From assembly GCF_029266855.1 (NCBI RefSeq), contig NZ_JAQSWB010000010.1, positions 1 to 64,000 on the forward strand: 64,000 nucleotides of DNA, read 5' to 3'. Shown piece after piece: positions 17,442 through 24,796 of the stretch (the stretch's first letter is position 1; every line of letters starts with the position of its first letter). Both the position numbers and the translations under genes were made by a program. Origin of the DNA: Fluviicola sp. (GTDB lineage: Bacteria; Bacteroidota; Bacteroidia; Flavobacteriales_D; Crocinitomicaceae). Below the pieces are notes generated by a model. It ran no database searches. It was not told the origin of the DNA and saw only the letters and a list, made by a program, of their open reading frames with translations.

Positions 17442-18149
17442 TTAATTTTTAACAATTGTTCCTACCTGTTCACCTTCCATTAACCGTTTCAGATTTCCCG
17501 GTGTATCCATATCGAAAACAATAATCGGTAAATCATTCTCCATACAAAGTGTAAACGCAGTCATATCCATAACTTTCAATCCTCTGCTGTATGCATCTTC
17601 GAAAGTAATCACATCAAACTTTGTAGCAGTCGGATCTTTTTCAGGATCTGCGGTATAAATTCCATCCACACGTGTCCCTTTCAGGATTACATCCGCATTG
17701 ATTTCAATTGCTCTGAGAGATGCTGCCGAATCTGTTGTAAAATAAGGATTTCCGGTTCCTGCTCCAAAGATCACTACACGACCTTTTTCCAAATGTCTTA
17801 CAGCTCTCCTTCTTACGTACGGTTCGGAAATTTCCTTCATTTCAATTGCAGATTGAAGTCTTGTTTGAAGACCTGCAGATTCCAATGCCGATTGAAGGGC
17901 CATGGAATTGATCATGGTAGCCAACATTCCCATATAATCTCCATGAGTGCGGTCCATTCCACCTTCTTCAGCCTGAACACCGCGGAAAATGTTTCCTCCG
18001 CCGATAACGATTGCCACTTCCGCTCCCATATCGTGAATTTCCTTGATTTGCTTAGCGTAAACACTAAGTCTTTGGTTATCAATTCCAAATTGTTTGTCTC
18101 CCATAAGGGACTCACCACTTAATTTGAGCAGAATTCGACGGTATTTCAT
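17442..18149 (-). CDS. pyrH: UMP kinase
   Basis: 235 residues of the amino-acid kinase fold. It phosphorylates UMP to UDP and is normally allosterically controlled by GTP and UTP. Motifs: [16 protein letters not shown] at the N-terminus, [10 protein letters not shown] for phosphate binding, [18 protein letters not shown] for UMP binding, and [19 protein letters not shown]. First gene of pyrH-frr-lipoprotein. A TATATTTG box lies 20 bp upstream. Confidence 0.97.
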   Translation of the reverse strand: MKYRRILLKLSGESLMGDKQFGIDNQRLSVYAKQIKEIHDMGAEVAIVIGGGNIFRGVQAEEGGMDRTHGDYMGMLATMINSMALQSALESAGLQTRLQSAIEMKEISEPYVRRRAVRHLEKGRVVIFGAGTGNPYFTTDSAASLRAIEINADVILKGTRVDGIYTADPEKDPTATKFDVITFEDAYSRGLKVMDMTAFTLCMENDLPIIVFDMDTPGNLKRLMEGEQVGTIVKN

Positions 18150-18169
18150 AATTATTGAAAGAAGTTGCG

Positions 18170-18177
18170 CAAATATA
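18170..18177 (-). promoter_or_regulatory. -7 box for pyrH-frr
   Basis: TATATTTG on the minus strand, 20 bp before the pyrH ATG, matches TAnnTTTG. No TTG is seen at the expected -33 distance, so the call rests on the -7 box and its position. Confidence 0.5.
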
Positions 18178-18241
18178 GTTGCTTTAATTGAATATTTTAG
18201 ATATTGAGACGGTTTGAAATTACCTTTTGAAGCAAAAAAAC

Positions 18242-18249
18242 TAACTTTG
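18242..18249 (+). promoter_or_regulatory. -7 box for the 18267-19030 gene pair
   Basis: TAACTTTG, 17 bp before the ATG at 18267, with TTA (one off TTG) 19 nt upstream. This is a good match to the Bacteroidetes promoter and gives a short leader. Confidence 0.6.
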
Positions 18250-18266
18250 TTCGAAAAATTACCCGC

Positions 18267-18623
18267 ATGGAAAATAACCTAATACTTGACCAGGCATCTT
18301 TAATGAGTTCACTTGACGAAACGGAGTTAAATCTTCTATTCAATTATTTCCAGCAGGAATACAACGATAAATCCATTATCCGAAAATTGCTAAAAAAAGG
18401 GTATGATGAACCAAAAGCCATACAAATGATTGTAGAAGCCCGAAAACTTTATGTCGGATATACTTTAAAAAAGAAAGCTCAAAGAGATATTATTTTTGGC
18501 AGTTTGTGGTTTATTGGTGGAATTATAGGGACCCTTGCCAATATTGGGTTTATATTTTGGGGAGCCATTCTTTTTGGAATGATGCAAGGTGTTAAGGGAA
18601 TTACTAATTACAAAAATCTCTGA
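18267..18623 (+). CDS. small membrane protein of unknown function
   Basis: 118 residues. The first ~70 are a soluble, acidic-to-basic helical region ([27 protein letters not shown]). Two hydrophobic helices follow (about 75-92 [19 protein letters not shown] and 93-108). No family recognised. The stop overlaps the start of the next gene by 1 bp (TGATG), so both are translated from one mRNA. Confidence 0.65.
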   Translation: MENNLILDQASLMSSLDETELNLLFNYFQQEYNDKSIIRKLLKKGYDEPKAIQMIVEARKLYVGYTLKKKAQRDIIFGSLWFIGGIIGTLANIGFIFWGAILFGMMQGVKGITNYKNL

Positions 18624-19030
18624 TGGGACTAATTACTTTCAAAACATTTGACAATTCAATTGATGCGCATATTCTAAAAATTAAATTGGAAAGCGAAGGA
18701 ATCACCTGTTTTCTGTTCGATGAAAATATTGTATCTGTAAATCCTTTGTATTCCAATCTGGTTGGTGGAATAAAACTGAAGATCAACGAAGAAGATCTGC
18801 CACATGCAAAGAACATCGTATTCGAACTGGAGCAAACTCCTTACACAACGGATGATGAACAAGTCATTGCTTGTCCGGAATGCAAATCCACCCGAATTGA
18901 ATCAGGATACAAATCAATGCGTAGTTTAGGAGCAGTCATCTCAGCTATTGCGTCATTTCTGTTATTCATTTTCCCTGTTTACCGGAAAACGGTCTACAAA
19001 TGTTTGGAATGTGGAAGTGAATTTAAATAA
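18623..19030 (+). CDS. DUF2007-like protein with C-terminal zinc ribbon
   Basis: 135 residues. The N-terminal ~70 residues (LITFKTFDNSIDAHILKIKLESEGI ... DLPHAKNIV) match the DUF2007 pattern, sometimes called a putative signal-transducing domain and related in fold to PII-like ferredoxin folds. The C-terminal part carries two Cys pairs, CPEC and CLEC, flanking a hydrophobic helix (SLGAVISAIASFLLFIFPVY). This suggests a membrane-associated zinc ribbon. Co-translated with the preceding small membrane protein. Role unknown. Confidence 0.72.
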   Translation: MGLITFKTFDNSIDAHILKIKLESEGITCFLFDENIVSVNPLYSNLVGGIKLKINEEDLPHAKNIVFELEQTPYTTDDEQVIACPECKSTRIESGYKSMRSLGAVISAIASFLLFIFPVYRKTVYKCLECGSEFK

Positions 19031-19032
19031 AA

Positions 19033-19056
19033 GGGGACACGAATCGTCGCGTCCCC
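19033..19056 (-). terminator. terminator for the T9SS protein gene at 19099
   Basis: GGGGACACGA/TCGCGTCCCC stem (one mismatch) with a 4-nt loop. On the minus strand it is followed by TTTTATTT. It also lies 3 bp after the plus-strand gene end but lacks a T-run in that direction. Confidence 0.75.
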
Positions 19057-19098
19057 AAAAAAGTAGAAAAACCATACAAAATGGTCAATTCATTCTAA

Positions 19099-19983
19099 TT
19101 ACAATATTTCAACTTTCTTAATGATTGTTTTATTATTAGTATAAACTTTTAAGTGATAAATTCCTTTCTCCAAAAAGCTCAAATCAACAAAAGTATCTTT
19201 TCCATACAGATTCCCCTCGTATACTTTCTCTCCCAACAATGAGTATAATTCTACCATTGAATTAGAATCATCGCTATTTGACCGGATGTAAACTCCTCCT
19301 TTATCTGTTGGATTAGGATAAACTGACAGCTCTGATTCATATTCTTCCTGAATTCCAGCTGTAGACGTGTAAGTGATCACCAACTTCGGTCGTTTGGAAG
19401 CAGTAGGATAATTCCGGGACGCAAAATTAAGTCGTCTGTAATGGCTTTCTGTCTGCAACTTCATCATGAATCCGAAGCTACTTTGCGGGTTATCAACCAT
19501 ATCTTGAACGAGGTCCGTAACATTGGCCTGAAAATTCTGATCACTGGTTGTAGATGCCGGCATACTTACTTGATTCGAAGTTGTCGCTGTAGGACTTGTA
19601 GCCCATGTTGTACTTAAATTCCAAGAAGAAACAACACGCTGGATCAGCCATTCGTTACTTCCACTTAAAGTTGAATGACCTCCTGATCCCAAATCTGTTG
19701 CTCCGTATAGAAATAGCTGTGCGTCTGTAACAGAAGAACCTGCCGGTATACTTGATAGATCAAAGTAAATAAAACTGTGATCGATACCCGGTGTTCCCTG
19801 ATAGGTCCACGCGGCAATGGGTAATTCAGGTGAACTGGAAGAACTATAACCTGCAACACTGCAAAGCCTTGTATCCATACCATCAGCCGGACCGGGTTGA
19901 AGTGTTAGGGTTTGTCCATTGACAATAGAGATTCCAATAATTTGAAAAAAAGAAAGAAATAATAGTAAAAAAGTTGTTTTCAT
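19099..19983 (-). CDS. secreted DNRLRE-like protein with T9SS type A sorting domain
   Basis: 294 residues. A signal peptide (ending IVNGQ) precedes a domain of about 175 residues with LQPGPADGMDTRL, HSFIYFDLSSIPAGSSVTDAQLFLY and SSWNLSTTW. This is the pattern of DNRLRE/carbohydrate-associated beta-sandwich modules. The last 75 residues are a T9SS type A domain (LSVYPNPTDKGGVYIRS ... HLKVYTNNKTIIKKVEIL). It is likely displayed or released by the type IX system; the ligand is unknown. It sits alone between a terminator and its own -7 box and separates tsf from the pyrH operon. Confidence 0.82.
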   Translation of the reverse strand: MKTTFLLLFLSFFQIIGISIVNGQTLTLQPGPADGMDTRLCSVAGYSSSSSPELPIAAWTYQGTPGIDHSFIYFDLSSIPAGSSVTDAQLFLYGATDLGSGGHSTLSGSNEWLIQRVVSSWNLSTTWATSPTATTSNQVSMPASTTSDQNFQANVTDLVQDMVDNPQSSFGFMMKLQTESHYRRLNFASRNYPTASKRPKLVITYTSTAGIQEEYESELSVYPNPTDKGGVYIRSNSDDSNSMVELYSLLGEKVYEGNLYGKDTFVDLSFLEKGIYHLKVYTNNKTIIKKVEIL

Positions 19984-20009
19984 AGCTGGTATTATTTGAT
20001 TGATTGCGG

Positions 20010-20017
20010 CAAACTTA
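20010..20017 (-). promoter_or_regulatory. -7 box for the T9SS protein gene
   Basis: TAAGTTTG on the minus strand, 27 bp before the ATG at 19983. No good TTG at 19-21 nt upstream. Supported by consensus and position only. Confidence 0.45.
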
Positions 20018-20039
20018 CAAAAAATTAATCCACAAAAAA

Positions 20040-20060
20040 AGCCCCGATAAAATCGGGGCT
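20040..20060 (-). terminator. intrinsic terminator after tsf
   Basis: Perfect 9-bp stem AGCCCCGAT/ATCGGGGCT with a 3-nt loop. On the minus strand it is followed by a run of seven T. It ends the rplM-rpsI-rpsB-tsf transcript. Confidence 0.93.
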
Positions 20061-20087
20061 TTCATTTCAATATCTGTAATTCTCTGA

Positions 20088-20918
20088 TTAGCTCAAAGAG
20101 AAACGTTTGAATTCTGTAACTGTCAAACCATTCTCAGTAGAATTCAAGAATTGTTCAACTGTCAATTTATTGTCGCGGATGAATTCCTGGCTCAACAAAG
20201 TGTTTTCTTTGAAGAACTTGGACAAACGTCCCTGAGCGATTTTCTCAGCCATATCAGCCGGTTTTCCTTCCTGGATTGCCAACTCTTTACCAACTTCGAT
20301 CTCGCGCTCAATTGTACGTGCATCAACTCCGTCCTTATCCAAAGCGATTGGGTTCATCGCAGCAACTTGCATTGCTACCTGACGGCCAGCTTCAGCAACA
20401 GCCTCTCCGTTTTTATTCAAAGCAACCAAAGTAGCCAATTGGTTTCCAGGGTGATTGTAAGCAACAACCGTGTCACCTTTCAATACAGCATATCCTGACA
20501 AATCCAATTTTTCTCCGATAACACCAACTTGTTCAGTAATTTTCTCCTCAACAGTTAATTTATCGTCGTACTTCAATCCTTTCAATTCTTCAGAAGTTGA
20601 AGGCAAGTTTTTCATTGCGATATCAACTAAAGATTGAACGAAATTGCGGTAAGTATCGTTTTTAGCAACGAAGTCTGTTTCACAGTTCAACGTTAACAAT
20701 ACACCCACTTTGTTGTCTGCGCTTGTTTGAGCAAAGACCAAACCTTCAGCAGCTTCGTTCTCACCTCTTTTCGCAGCAACTTTTTGACCTTTTTTACGCA
20801 AGATATCTACAGCAGCTTCGAAATCGCCGTTTGCTTCTACCAATGCATTTTTACAGTCCATCATACCAGCACCTGTTTGCTGGCGTAATTTGTTTACATC
20901 TGACGCAGTAATTGCCAT
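20088..20918 (-). CDS. tsf: translation elongation factor Ts
   Basis: 276 residues from the ATG at 20918 (MAITASDVNKLRQQTGAGMM); an open frame 12 codons upstream lies in the repeat-bearing spacer and is not used. It exchanges GDP for GTP on EF-Tu. Diagnostic segments are TGAGMMDCKNALVEANGD in the N-terminal UBA-like domain and CETDFVAKND, the EF-Tu contact. It lies 79 bp downstream of rpsB, the usual order, but the spacer is occupied by an unusual 7-bp periodic inverted repeat. Confidence 0.97.
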   Translation of the reverse strand: MAITASDVNKLRQQTGAGMMDCKNALVEANGDFEAAVDILRKKGQKVAAKRGENEAAEGLVFAQTSADNKVGVLLTLNCETDFVAKNDTYRNFVQSLVDIAMKNLPSTSEELKGLKYDDKLTVEEKITEQVGVIGEKLDLSGYAVLKGDTVVAYNHPGNQLATLVALNKNGEAVAEAGRQVAMQVAAMNPIALDKDGVDARTIEREIEVGKELAIQEGKPADMAEKIAQGRLSKFFKENTLLSQEFIRDNKLTVEQFLNSTENGLTVTEFKRFSLS

Positions 20919-20933
20919 TTTCTTATAGATTTT

Positions 20934-20990
20934 AGACAAAAAGACGAAAGACAAGAGACTCTAAAATCTCTTGTCTTATGTCTGAAGTCT
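20934..20990. repeat. inverted AGACNNN heptamer array in the rpsB-tsf spacer
   Basis: Units of 7 bp beginning AGAC run rightward (AGACAAAA at 20934 with one extra base, AGACGAA, AGACAAG, AGACTCT to 20962). After AAAATCT they return as NNNGTCT units (CTTGTCT 20970, TATGTCT 20977, GAAGTCT 20984-20990). The core AGACAAGAGA/TCTCTTGTCT is a perfect 10-bp stem. The same periodic unit flanks the four-helix-bundle gene near 56.4-56.9 kb. There is no T-run adjacent to the core stem, so it does not look like a standard terminator. Confidence 0.8.
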
Positions 20991-20997
20991 TTGTTTA

Positions 20998-21765
20998 TTA
21001 TTCTTTTGTTTCTTCTACTTTCGCAGGAGCTTCTTCAGTTGCAGCAGGAGCTTCGTCCTTATCTTTCGTTGCAGTTGCTTTACGATCATCCAAACCTTCT
21101 TTGATTGATGCGCAAATTGCGTCCAAGATAATTGCAATTGATTTTGTAGCATCGTCATTTGCAGGGATAGGGAAATCTACCAAACGAGGGTCAGAATTCG
21201 TATCTACCATTGCAAATGTTGGGATACCCAAACGTTTTGCTTCAGCCAATGCGATATGCTCTTTCAAGATATCAACGATGAAAATCGCTGCCGGTTGACG
21301 AGTCATGTCAGCAATTGAACCGAATGTTTTTTCCAGTTTGTCACGTTGACGAGTTTTGAATAAACGCTCGCGCTTATTCAAAGTCTCCCAAGTACCATCC
21401 GTTTTCATTTTGTCGATAGACACCATTTTACGGATAGACTTACGTGTTGTTTGGAAATTTGTTAACATACCACCAGACCAACGTTCAGTAACATATGGCA
21501 TGTTGATCGAAGCAATACGATCTGTGATAATTTCTTTTGCTTGTTTTTTAGTAGCTACGAAAAGAATTTTTTTACCCGACTTAGCAATTTGTTTCATTGC
21601 CGCACAAGCTTGATCAAGATGTGCAATTGTCTTATTAAGGTCAATAATGTGGATACCTTTTTTCTCGTCAAAGATATACGGCGCCATTGCCGGGTTCCAT
21701 TTTCTTTTTAAGTGTCCGAAGTGAACACCTGCTTCTAATAAACTATCAAAATTTACTTTAGACAT
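20998..21765 (-). CDS. rpsB: 30S ribosomal protein S2
   Basis: 255 residues. Diagnostic segments are LLEAGVHFGHLKRKWNPAMAPYIF at the N-terminus and IADMTRQPAAIFIVDILKEHIALAEAKRLGIPTFAMVDTNSDP. The C-terminal tail is extended and rich in Ala, Glu and Lys (about residues 235-255), as often in Bacteroidota. Preceded by a 131-bp structured spacer after rpsI. Confidence 0.97.
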   Translation of the reverse strand: MSKVNFDSLLEAGVHFGHLKRKWNPAMAPYIFDEKKGIHIIDLNKTIAHLDQACAAMKQIAKSGKKILFVATKKQAKEIITDRIASINMPYVTERWSGGMLTNFQTTRKSIRKMVSIDKMKTDGTWETLNKRERLFKTRQRDKLEKTFGSIADMTRQPAAIFIVDILKEHIALAEAKRLGIPTFAMVDTNSDPRLVDFPIPANDDATKSIAIILDAICASIKEGLDDRKATATKDKDEAPAATEEAPAKVEETKE

Positions 21766-21807
21766 ACTTTTTTTTTTAATTGTTTACGTTCCTTAGTAAT
21801 CAGCGAA

Positions 21808-21881
21808 ACAAAGGGGTCAGTCATCCGACTGATAATACTTTGTGCTTGGATACTAAACAACCTTCTTTCATCAACTGAAAG
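21808..21881 (-). promoter_or_regulatory. candidate structured leader of rpsB
   Basis: In the rpsI-rpsB spacer two hairpins are visible on the minus strand. One is CTTTCA/TGAAAG (21865-21881). The other is two-tiered: ACAAAG/CTTTGT (21808-21813 with 21838-21843) enclosing TCAGTC/GACTGA (21817-21832) around a 4-nt loop. Autoregulatory leaders upstream of rpsB are known in other bacteria, but I cannot assign this one to a family. A full TAnnTTTG promoter was not found in the spacer. Confidence 0.4.
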
Positions 21882-21896
21882 AAAATAAAATTCAAA

Positions 21897-22283
21897 TTAA
21901 CGTTTAGAGAACTGGAATTTCTTACGTGCTTTTGGTTGTCCCGGTTTCTTACGCTCAACCATTCTTGGGTCACGTGTCATTAAACCTTCTGCTTTCAACA
22001 ACGTTTTAAAATCTGCTGAAACCTCTACCAATGCACGGGATACTCCTAAACGAATAGCCTCAGCTTGTCCGTTAATTCCACCACCAGCTACATTTACTTT
22101 AATGTCATACTGACCTAAAGTATCAGTCAAGTTGAACGGCTGCTCAACTTTCCCTTGCAAAATAGCTACCGGAAAGAACTCTTTGTAATCACGTTTATTA
22201 ATTGTCATCTTGCCTGTACCTTTCATCAAGTATACACGGGCAACTGAAGTTTTTCTTCTTCCTAATGCGTTTACTACTTCCAT
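21897..22283 (-). CDS. rpsI: 30S ribosomal protein S9
   Basis: 128 residues. NALGRRKTSVARVYLMKGTGKMTIN at the start, the VNVAGGGINGQAEAIRLG core, and the basic C-terminus ending QFSKR that reaches the P-site tRNA. It lies 5 bp downstream of rplM. Confidence 0.97.
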   Translation of the reverse strand: MEVVNALGRRKTSVARVYLMKGTGKMTINKRDYKEFFPVAILQGKVEQPFNLTDTLGQYDIKVNVAGGGINGQAEAIRLGVSRALVEVSADFKTLLKAEGLMTRDPRMVERKKPGQPKARKKFQFSKR

Positions 22284-22288
22284 ATCCT

Positions 22289-22744
22289 TTATTTCTTAGC
22301 TTTTAAGTTAATAGCCTCAGGGTTTTGAGCTTCGTGTTTGTGATCTGTTCCGGCAAAAACCTTCACATTTCTAAACAAGTCACGACCCAAAGTGTTCTTT
22401 GGCAACATTCCTTTAATTGCTTTTTCGATTACACGCTCAGGGTTACGTTGCAATAATTCTTGCGCAGTCAATGAACGTTGTCCTCCCGGATATCCAGTGT
22501 AACGAACGTATTCTTTGTTCTCCAATTTTGTACCAGAGAACGACACTTTCGCTGCGTTGATAACGATCACGTTATCTCCACAGTCAGCGTGTGGTGTGAA
22601 GTTTGGCTTGTGTTTTCCACGTACTAACTTCGCTACCTCACTCGCTAAACGACCAACTGTATGGCCTTCAGCATCTACTAACAACCACTTTTTGTTCGCG
22701 GTTTCCTTGTTAGCAGAGACAGTTTTGTAACTTAAAGTATCCAC
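22289..22744 (-). CDS. rplM: 50S ribosomal protein L13
   Basis: 151 residues. The N-terminus DTLSYKTVSANKETANKKW is typical of Bacteroidota L13, which fixes the start at a GTG codon (22742-22744). The core has GRLASEVAKLVRGKHKPNFTP and GMLPKNTLGRDLFRNVKVFAG. First gene of rplM-rpsI, probably reading on into rpsB-tsf. Confidence 0.96.
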   Translation of the reverse strand: MDTLSYKTVSANKETANKKWLLVDAEGHTVGRLASEVAKLVRGKHKPNFTPHADCGDNVIVINAAKVSFSGTKLENKEYVRYTGYPGGQRSLTAQELLQRNPERVIEKAIKGMLPKNTLGRDLFRNVKVFAGTDHKHEAQNPEAINLKAKK

Positions 22745-22789
22745 TACCTTTTAATTTTTAAATAAGACAATATCCCCAATTTGGGGGTG

Positions 22790-22820
22790 CAAAGATAGAA
22801 ACTCTATTTTTTAATAACAA
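22790..22820 (-). promoter_or_regulatory. promoter of the rplM-rpsI operon
   Basis: On the minus strand TTG (22818-22820) is followed after 20 nt by TATCTTTG (22790-22797), a complete Bacteroidetes promoter. It is 46 bp upstream of the rplM GTG. A small CCCCA/TGGGG stem (22774-22786) lies in the leader between them. Confidence 0.8.
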
Positions 22821-23055
22821 GGGAAATTGAAATAAAACTGAATATTAATCATTTAGATTGTAGATTATCATTCATTTTCAGGAAAATCACCCCTTTTAAT
22901 TAAAAATAGGGAAGTGAAAACGGAAAAGATTTTCAAGCTTTCTCTGGCTTTCAATTTTACATTCTCATTTTTAAATTCACCTTCGGGCAACCTTTGCTTT
23001 TTCAGTTTTGTATTAGAGGAAACACATTAGATAATTCATCAACAAAAATACAAAA
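22821..23055. other. AT-rich intergenic region between divergent rplM and T9SS genes
   Basis: The gene-free stretch from 22745 to 23055 holds the rplM promoter at its left end. The remainder contains no ORF or stable hairpin that I can support. A near-match to a -7 box for the rightward gene (AACCTTTG near 22990) is the only other signal. Confidence 0.5.
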
Positions 23056-23706
23056 ATGAACACAAGTACACTAAAACAATTCCTGGCATTCAGCACCTTT
23101 CTGGTGTGTCAAAATACTTTCGGACAGATTCCCGCCATCGATAGTCTGATACTTATTCCTGAAAACCCGAATACCGGTGATGAGATCAAACTGATTTGTT
23201 ACAGCACATTCCCTACAGGTGGCTGTGATATGCAAAATTCTTCCGTAACGATCCAGGGAGATCAAATAACTGTGAGCATGGAACATGAACCCGGAATGTT
23301 AACTTACATCTGCCACAATGTTGACACTATTTCATTGGGCGATTTAAATCCAGGTGATTACGAACTTCATGCTAATTTGATTATTCAACCCATGGATGAA
23401 ATAGTAGATTCAGACAGCCTCTTCTTTTCAGTCGACGCCCAATTGAGAATCGACGAACACTCTGATACGGGCAGCCTATCAGTTTATCCGAATCCTTTCG
23501 ACCGGGAACTTCAAATCCAAACGGATGCTGTTATCGAAGAGGTGGAAATAAGTTCCGTTTCCGGACAAAAAATCAGTGTAAATAAAGAGCATATTCCGGT
23601 TGACAAAACGATCGATACATCTGATCTGAAAAACGGTATTTATCTTCTTAAGATGACGGATAATAAAGGAAATAAATACACCCGAAGAATTATCAAGAAT
23701 AGTTAA
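23056..23706 (+). CDS. small secreted protein with T9SS type A sorting domain
   Basis: 216 residues. A signal peptide (about 1-24, ending NTFGQ) leads into a beta domain of about 110 residues containing a Cys-rich loop (LICYSTFPTGGCDM ... MLTYICHNVD), reminiscent of small Ig-like domains. The T9SS type A domain starts at LSVYPNPFDRELQIQ and ends YTRRIIKNS. The domain fills almost all of the mature protein, so it may bind another surface factor. It is followed after 25 bp by a lipoprotein gene on the same strand. Confidence 0.8.
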   Translation: MNTSTLKQFLAFSTFLVCQNTFGQIPAIDSLILIPENPNTGDEIKLICYSTFPTGGCDMQNSSVTIQGDQITVSMEHEPGMLTYICHNVDTISLGDLNPGDYELHANLIIQPMDEIVDSDSLFFSVDAQLRIDEHSDTGSLSVYPNPFDRELQIQTDAVIEEVEISSVSGQKISVNKEHIPVDKTIDTSDLKNGIYLLKMTDNKGNKYTRRIIKNS

Positions 23707-23731
23707 TAAAACAATCTAAAATAAGAAAACC

Positions 23732-24166
23732 ATGAAAAAGTTAATTTACAGTTCGTTCACAGTACTTTTCGTACTTCTATTATTCACTTCCTGCAAAAAA
23801 GAAGTAACCAACAGACAAGGTCATTCAACAAAAAGCACCATTGATGGAAAATGGAGCGTGGTGAGAGTTTACGGAGGAATTGCAGGAGCTGATGAAAACC
23901 ACCCGGTGGGAGAAATCGAATGGACATTCAATTCTCAAAATGGAACTCTGACAGTTAATAATACTACTGGAAATTCCGTTTATTACTATTTGCCTGCGGG
24001 AACGTACAGCTTCCAGGAAATTTCCAACGCCTCTCAAAATTACCTGGTGATTGATGCCAATGAATTGGGACAGTTTGTTATCTCCGGCAATCAGATGCTG
24101 ATTGATGAAAATAAGAAATCAACGGGGGAAGGTGCCTGCGGATTTTACTTGGTGCTGGAGCGCTAA
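23732..24166 (+). CDS. lipoprotein, lipocalin-like
   Basis: 144 residues with a clear lipobox (LLLFTSC, Cys21, then KKE). The mature domain begins with GKWSVVRVYGG and is predicted all-beta with a C-terminal Cys (GACGFYLVLER). It resembles the many small lipocalin-like lipoproteins of Bacteroidota, including the one at 16488. It is probably co-transcribed with the T9SS protein before it. Function unknown. Confidence 0.72.
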   Translation: MKKLIYSSFTVLFVLLLFTSCKKEVTNRQGHSTKSTIDGKWSVVRVYGGIAGADENHPVGEIEWTFNSQNGTLTVNNTTGNSVYYYLPAGTYSFQEISNASQNYLVIDANELGQFVISGNQMLIDENKKSTGEGACGFYLVLER

Positions 24167-24203
24167 ACAAAACTTATTGCAAGATCTTCTGCCAAAGTTA
24201 CTT

Positions 24204-24211
24204 TACCTTTG
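24204..24211 (+). promoter_or_regulatory. -7 box for the second ECF sigma gene
   Basis: TACCTTTG, 45 bp before the ATG at 24257. It overlaps the codons of an upstream in-frame TTG, which argues that the true start is the downstream ATG. The nearest TTG is 24 nt upstream, longer than usual. Confidence 0.5.
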
Positions 24212-24256
24212 AAGGAAGATTATCACATAACTGCTGTTAAAATCCGAAAAATCGGG

Positions 24257-24796
24257 ATGGAGGAAAACATAGAAGAATTTATCAAAGGAAATAAAAAAGC
24301 TTTTGACTGGGTATACGAAAAATATGCCCCTTCTATGTTTGGTATTTGTATGCGTTACGCGAATTGCAGAGATGATGCACAGGAAATTCTGCAAGAAACA
24401 TTTATTAAAGTCTATGAAAATCGCGGGAAAATGAATCCGCAACTCCCATTGGGACCATGGATCAAAACAATTACAATTCGAACTGCAATCAATTTTTTGA
24501 AAAGCCAAAAAAGGATGGTTTTGAAAGAAAATGATGACTTTTTCGAAGCCCCGCAGGAATCATTTGTGCAAGAGAATGAAATGAAAGACGAGAAAAGTTC
24601 ACTTCTCAAACTGCTGACGGAAATGCCCGCAGGTTATAGAATGGTGTTTAATTTATTTGTTTTGGACAATCTTACCCATAAAGAAATTGCAGAATACCTT
24701 GACATAACAGAAGGAGCTTCAAAATCTCAACTGTCTAAAGCAAAAAGCTGGATTAAAATCAATCTGGAAAAAAAAAGAATAAATGAAAGAGCTTGA
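24257..24796 (+). CDS. RNA polymerase sigma-70 factor, ECF type
   Basis: 179 residues from the ATG at 24257 (MEENIEEFIKGNKKAF). Region 2 covers WVYEKYAPSMFGICMRYANCRDDAQEILQETFIKVYEN. Region 4 covers LLKLLTEMPAGYRMVFNLFVLDNLTHKEIAEYLDITEGASKSQ, with the helix-turn-helix at the end. This subgroup, with the EGASKSQLSKAK ending, is abundant in Bacteroidota. The next gene overlaps by 14 bp and encodes a membrane-anchored partner. Confidence 0.9.
   Translation: MEENIEEFIKGNKKAFDWVYEKYAPSMFGICMRYANCRDDAQEILQETFIKVYENRGKMNPQLPLGPWIKTITIRTAINFLKSQKRMVLKENDDFFEAPQESFVQENEMKDEKSSLLKLLTEMPAGYRMVFNLFVLDNLTHKEIAEYLDITEGASKSQLSKAKSWIKINLEKKRINERA

Noticed and set aside
22980-22998. AACCTTTG as a promoter for the T9SS gene at 23056
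   Set aside because: One mismatch in the -7 box, no TTG at the right distance, and about 60 bp from the start; too weak to list as a feature.
24209-24256. Extended start of the second ECF sigma gene at a TTG
   Set aside because: It would place the start inside the TACCTTTG promoter box; the ATG at 24257 is the family start.
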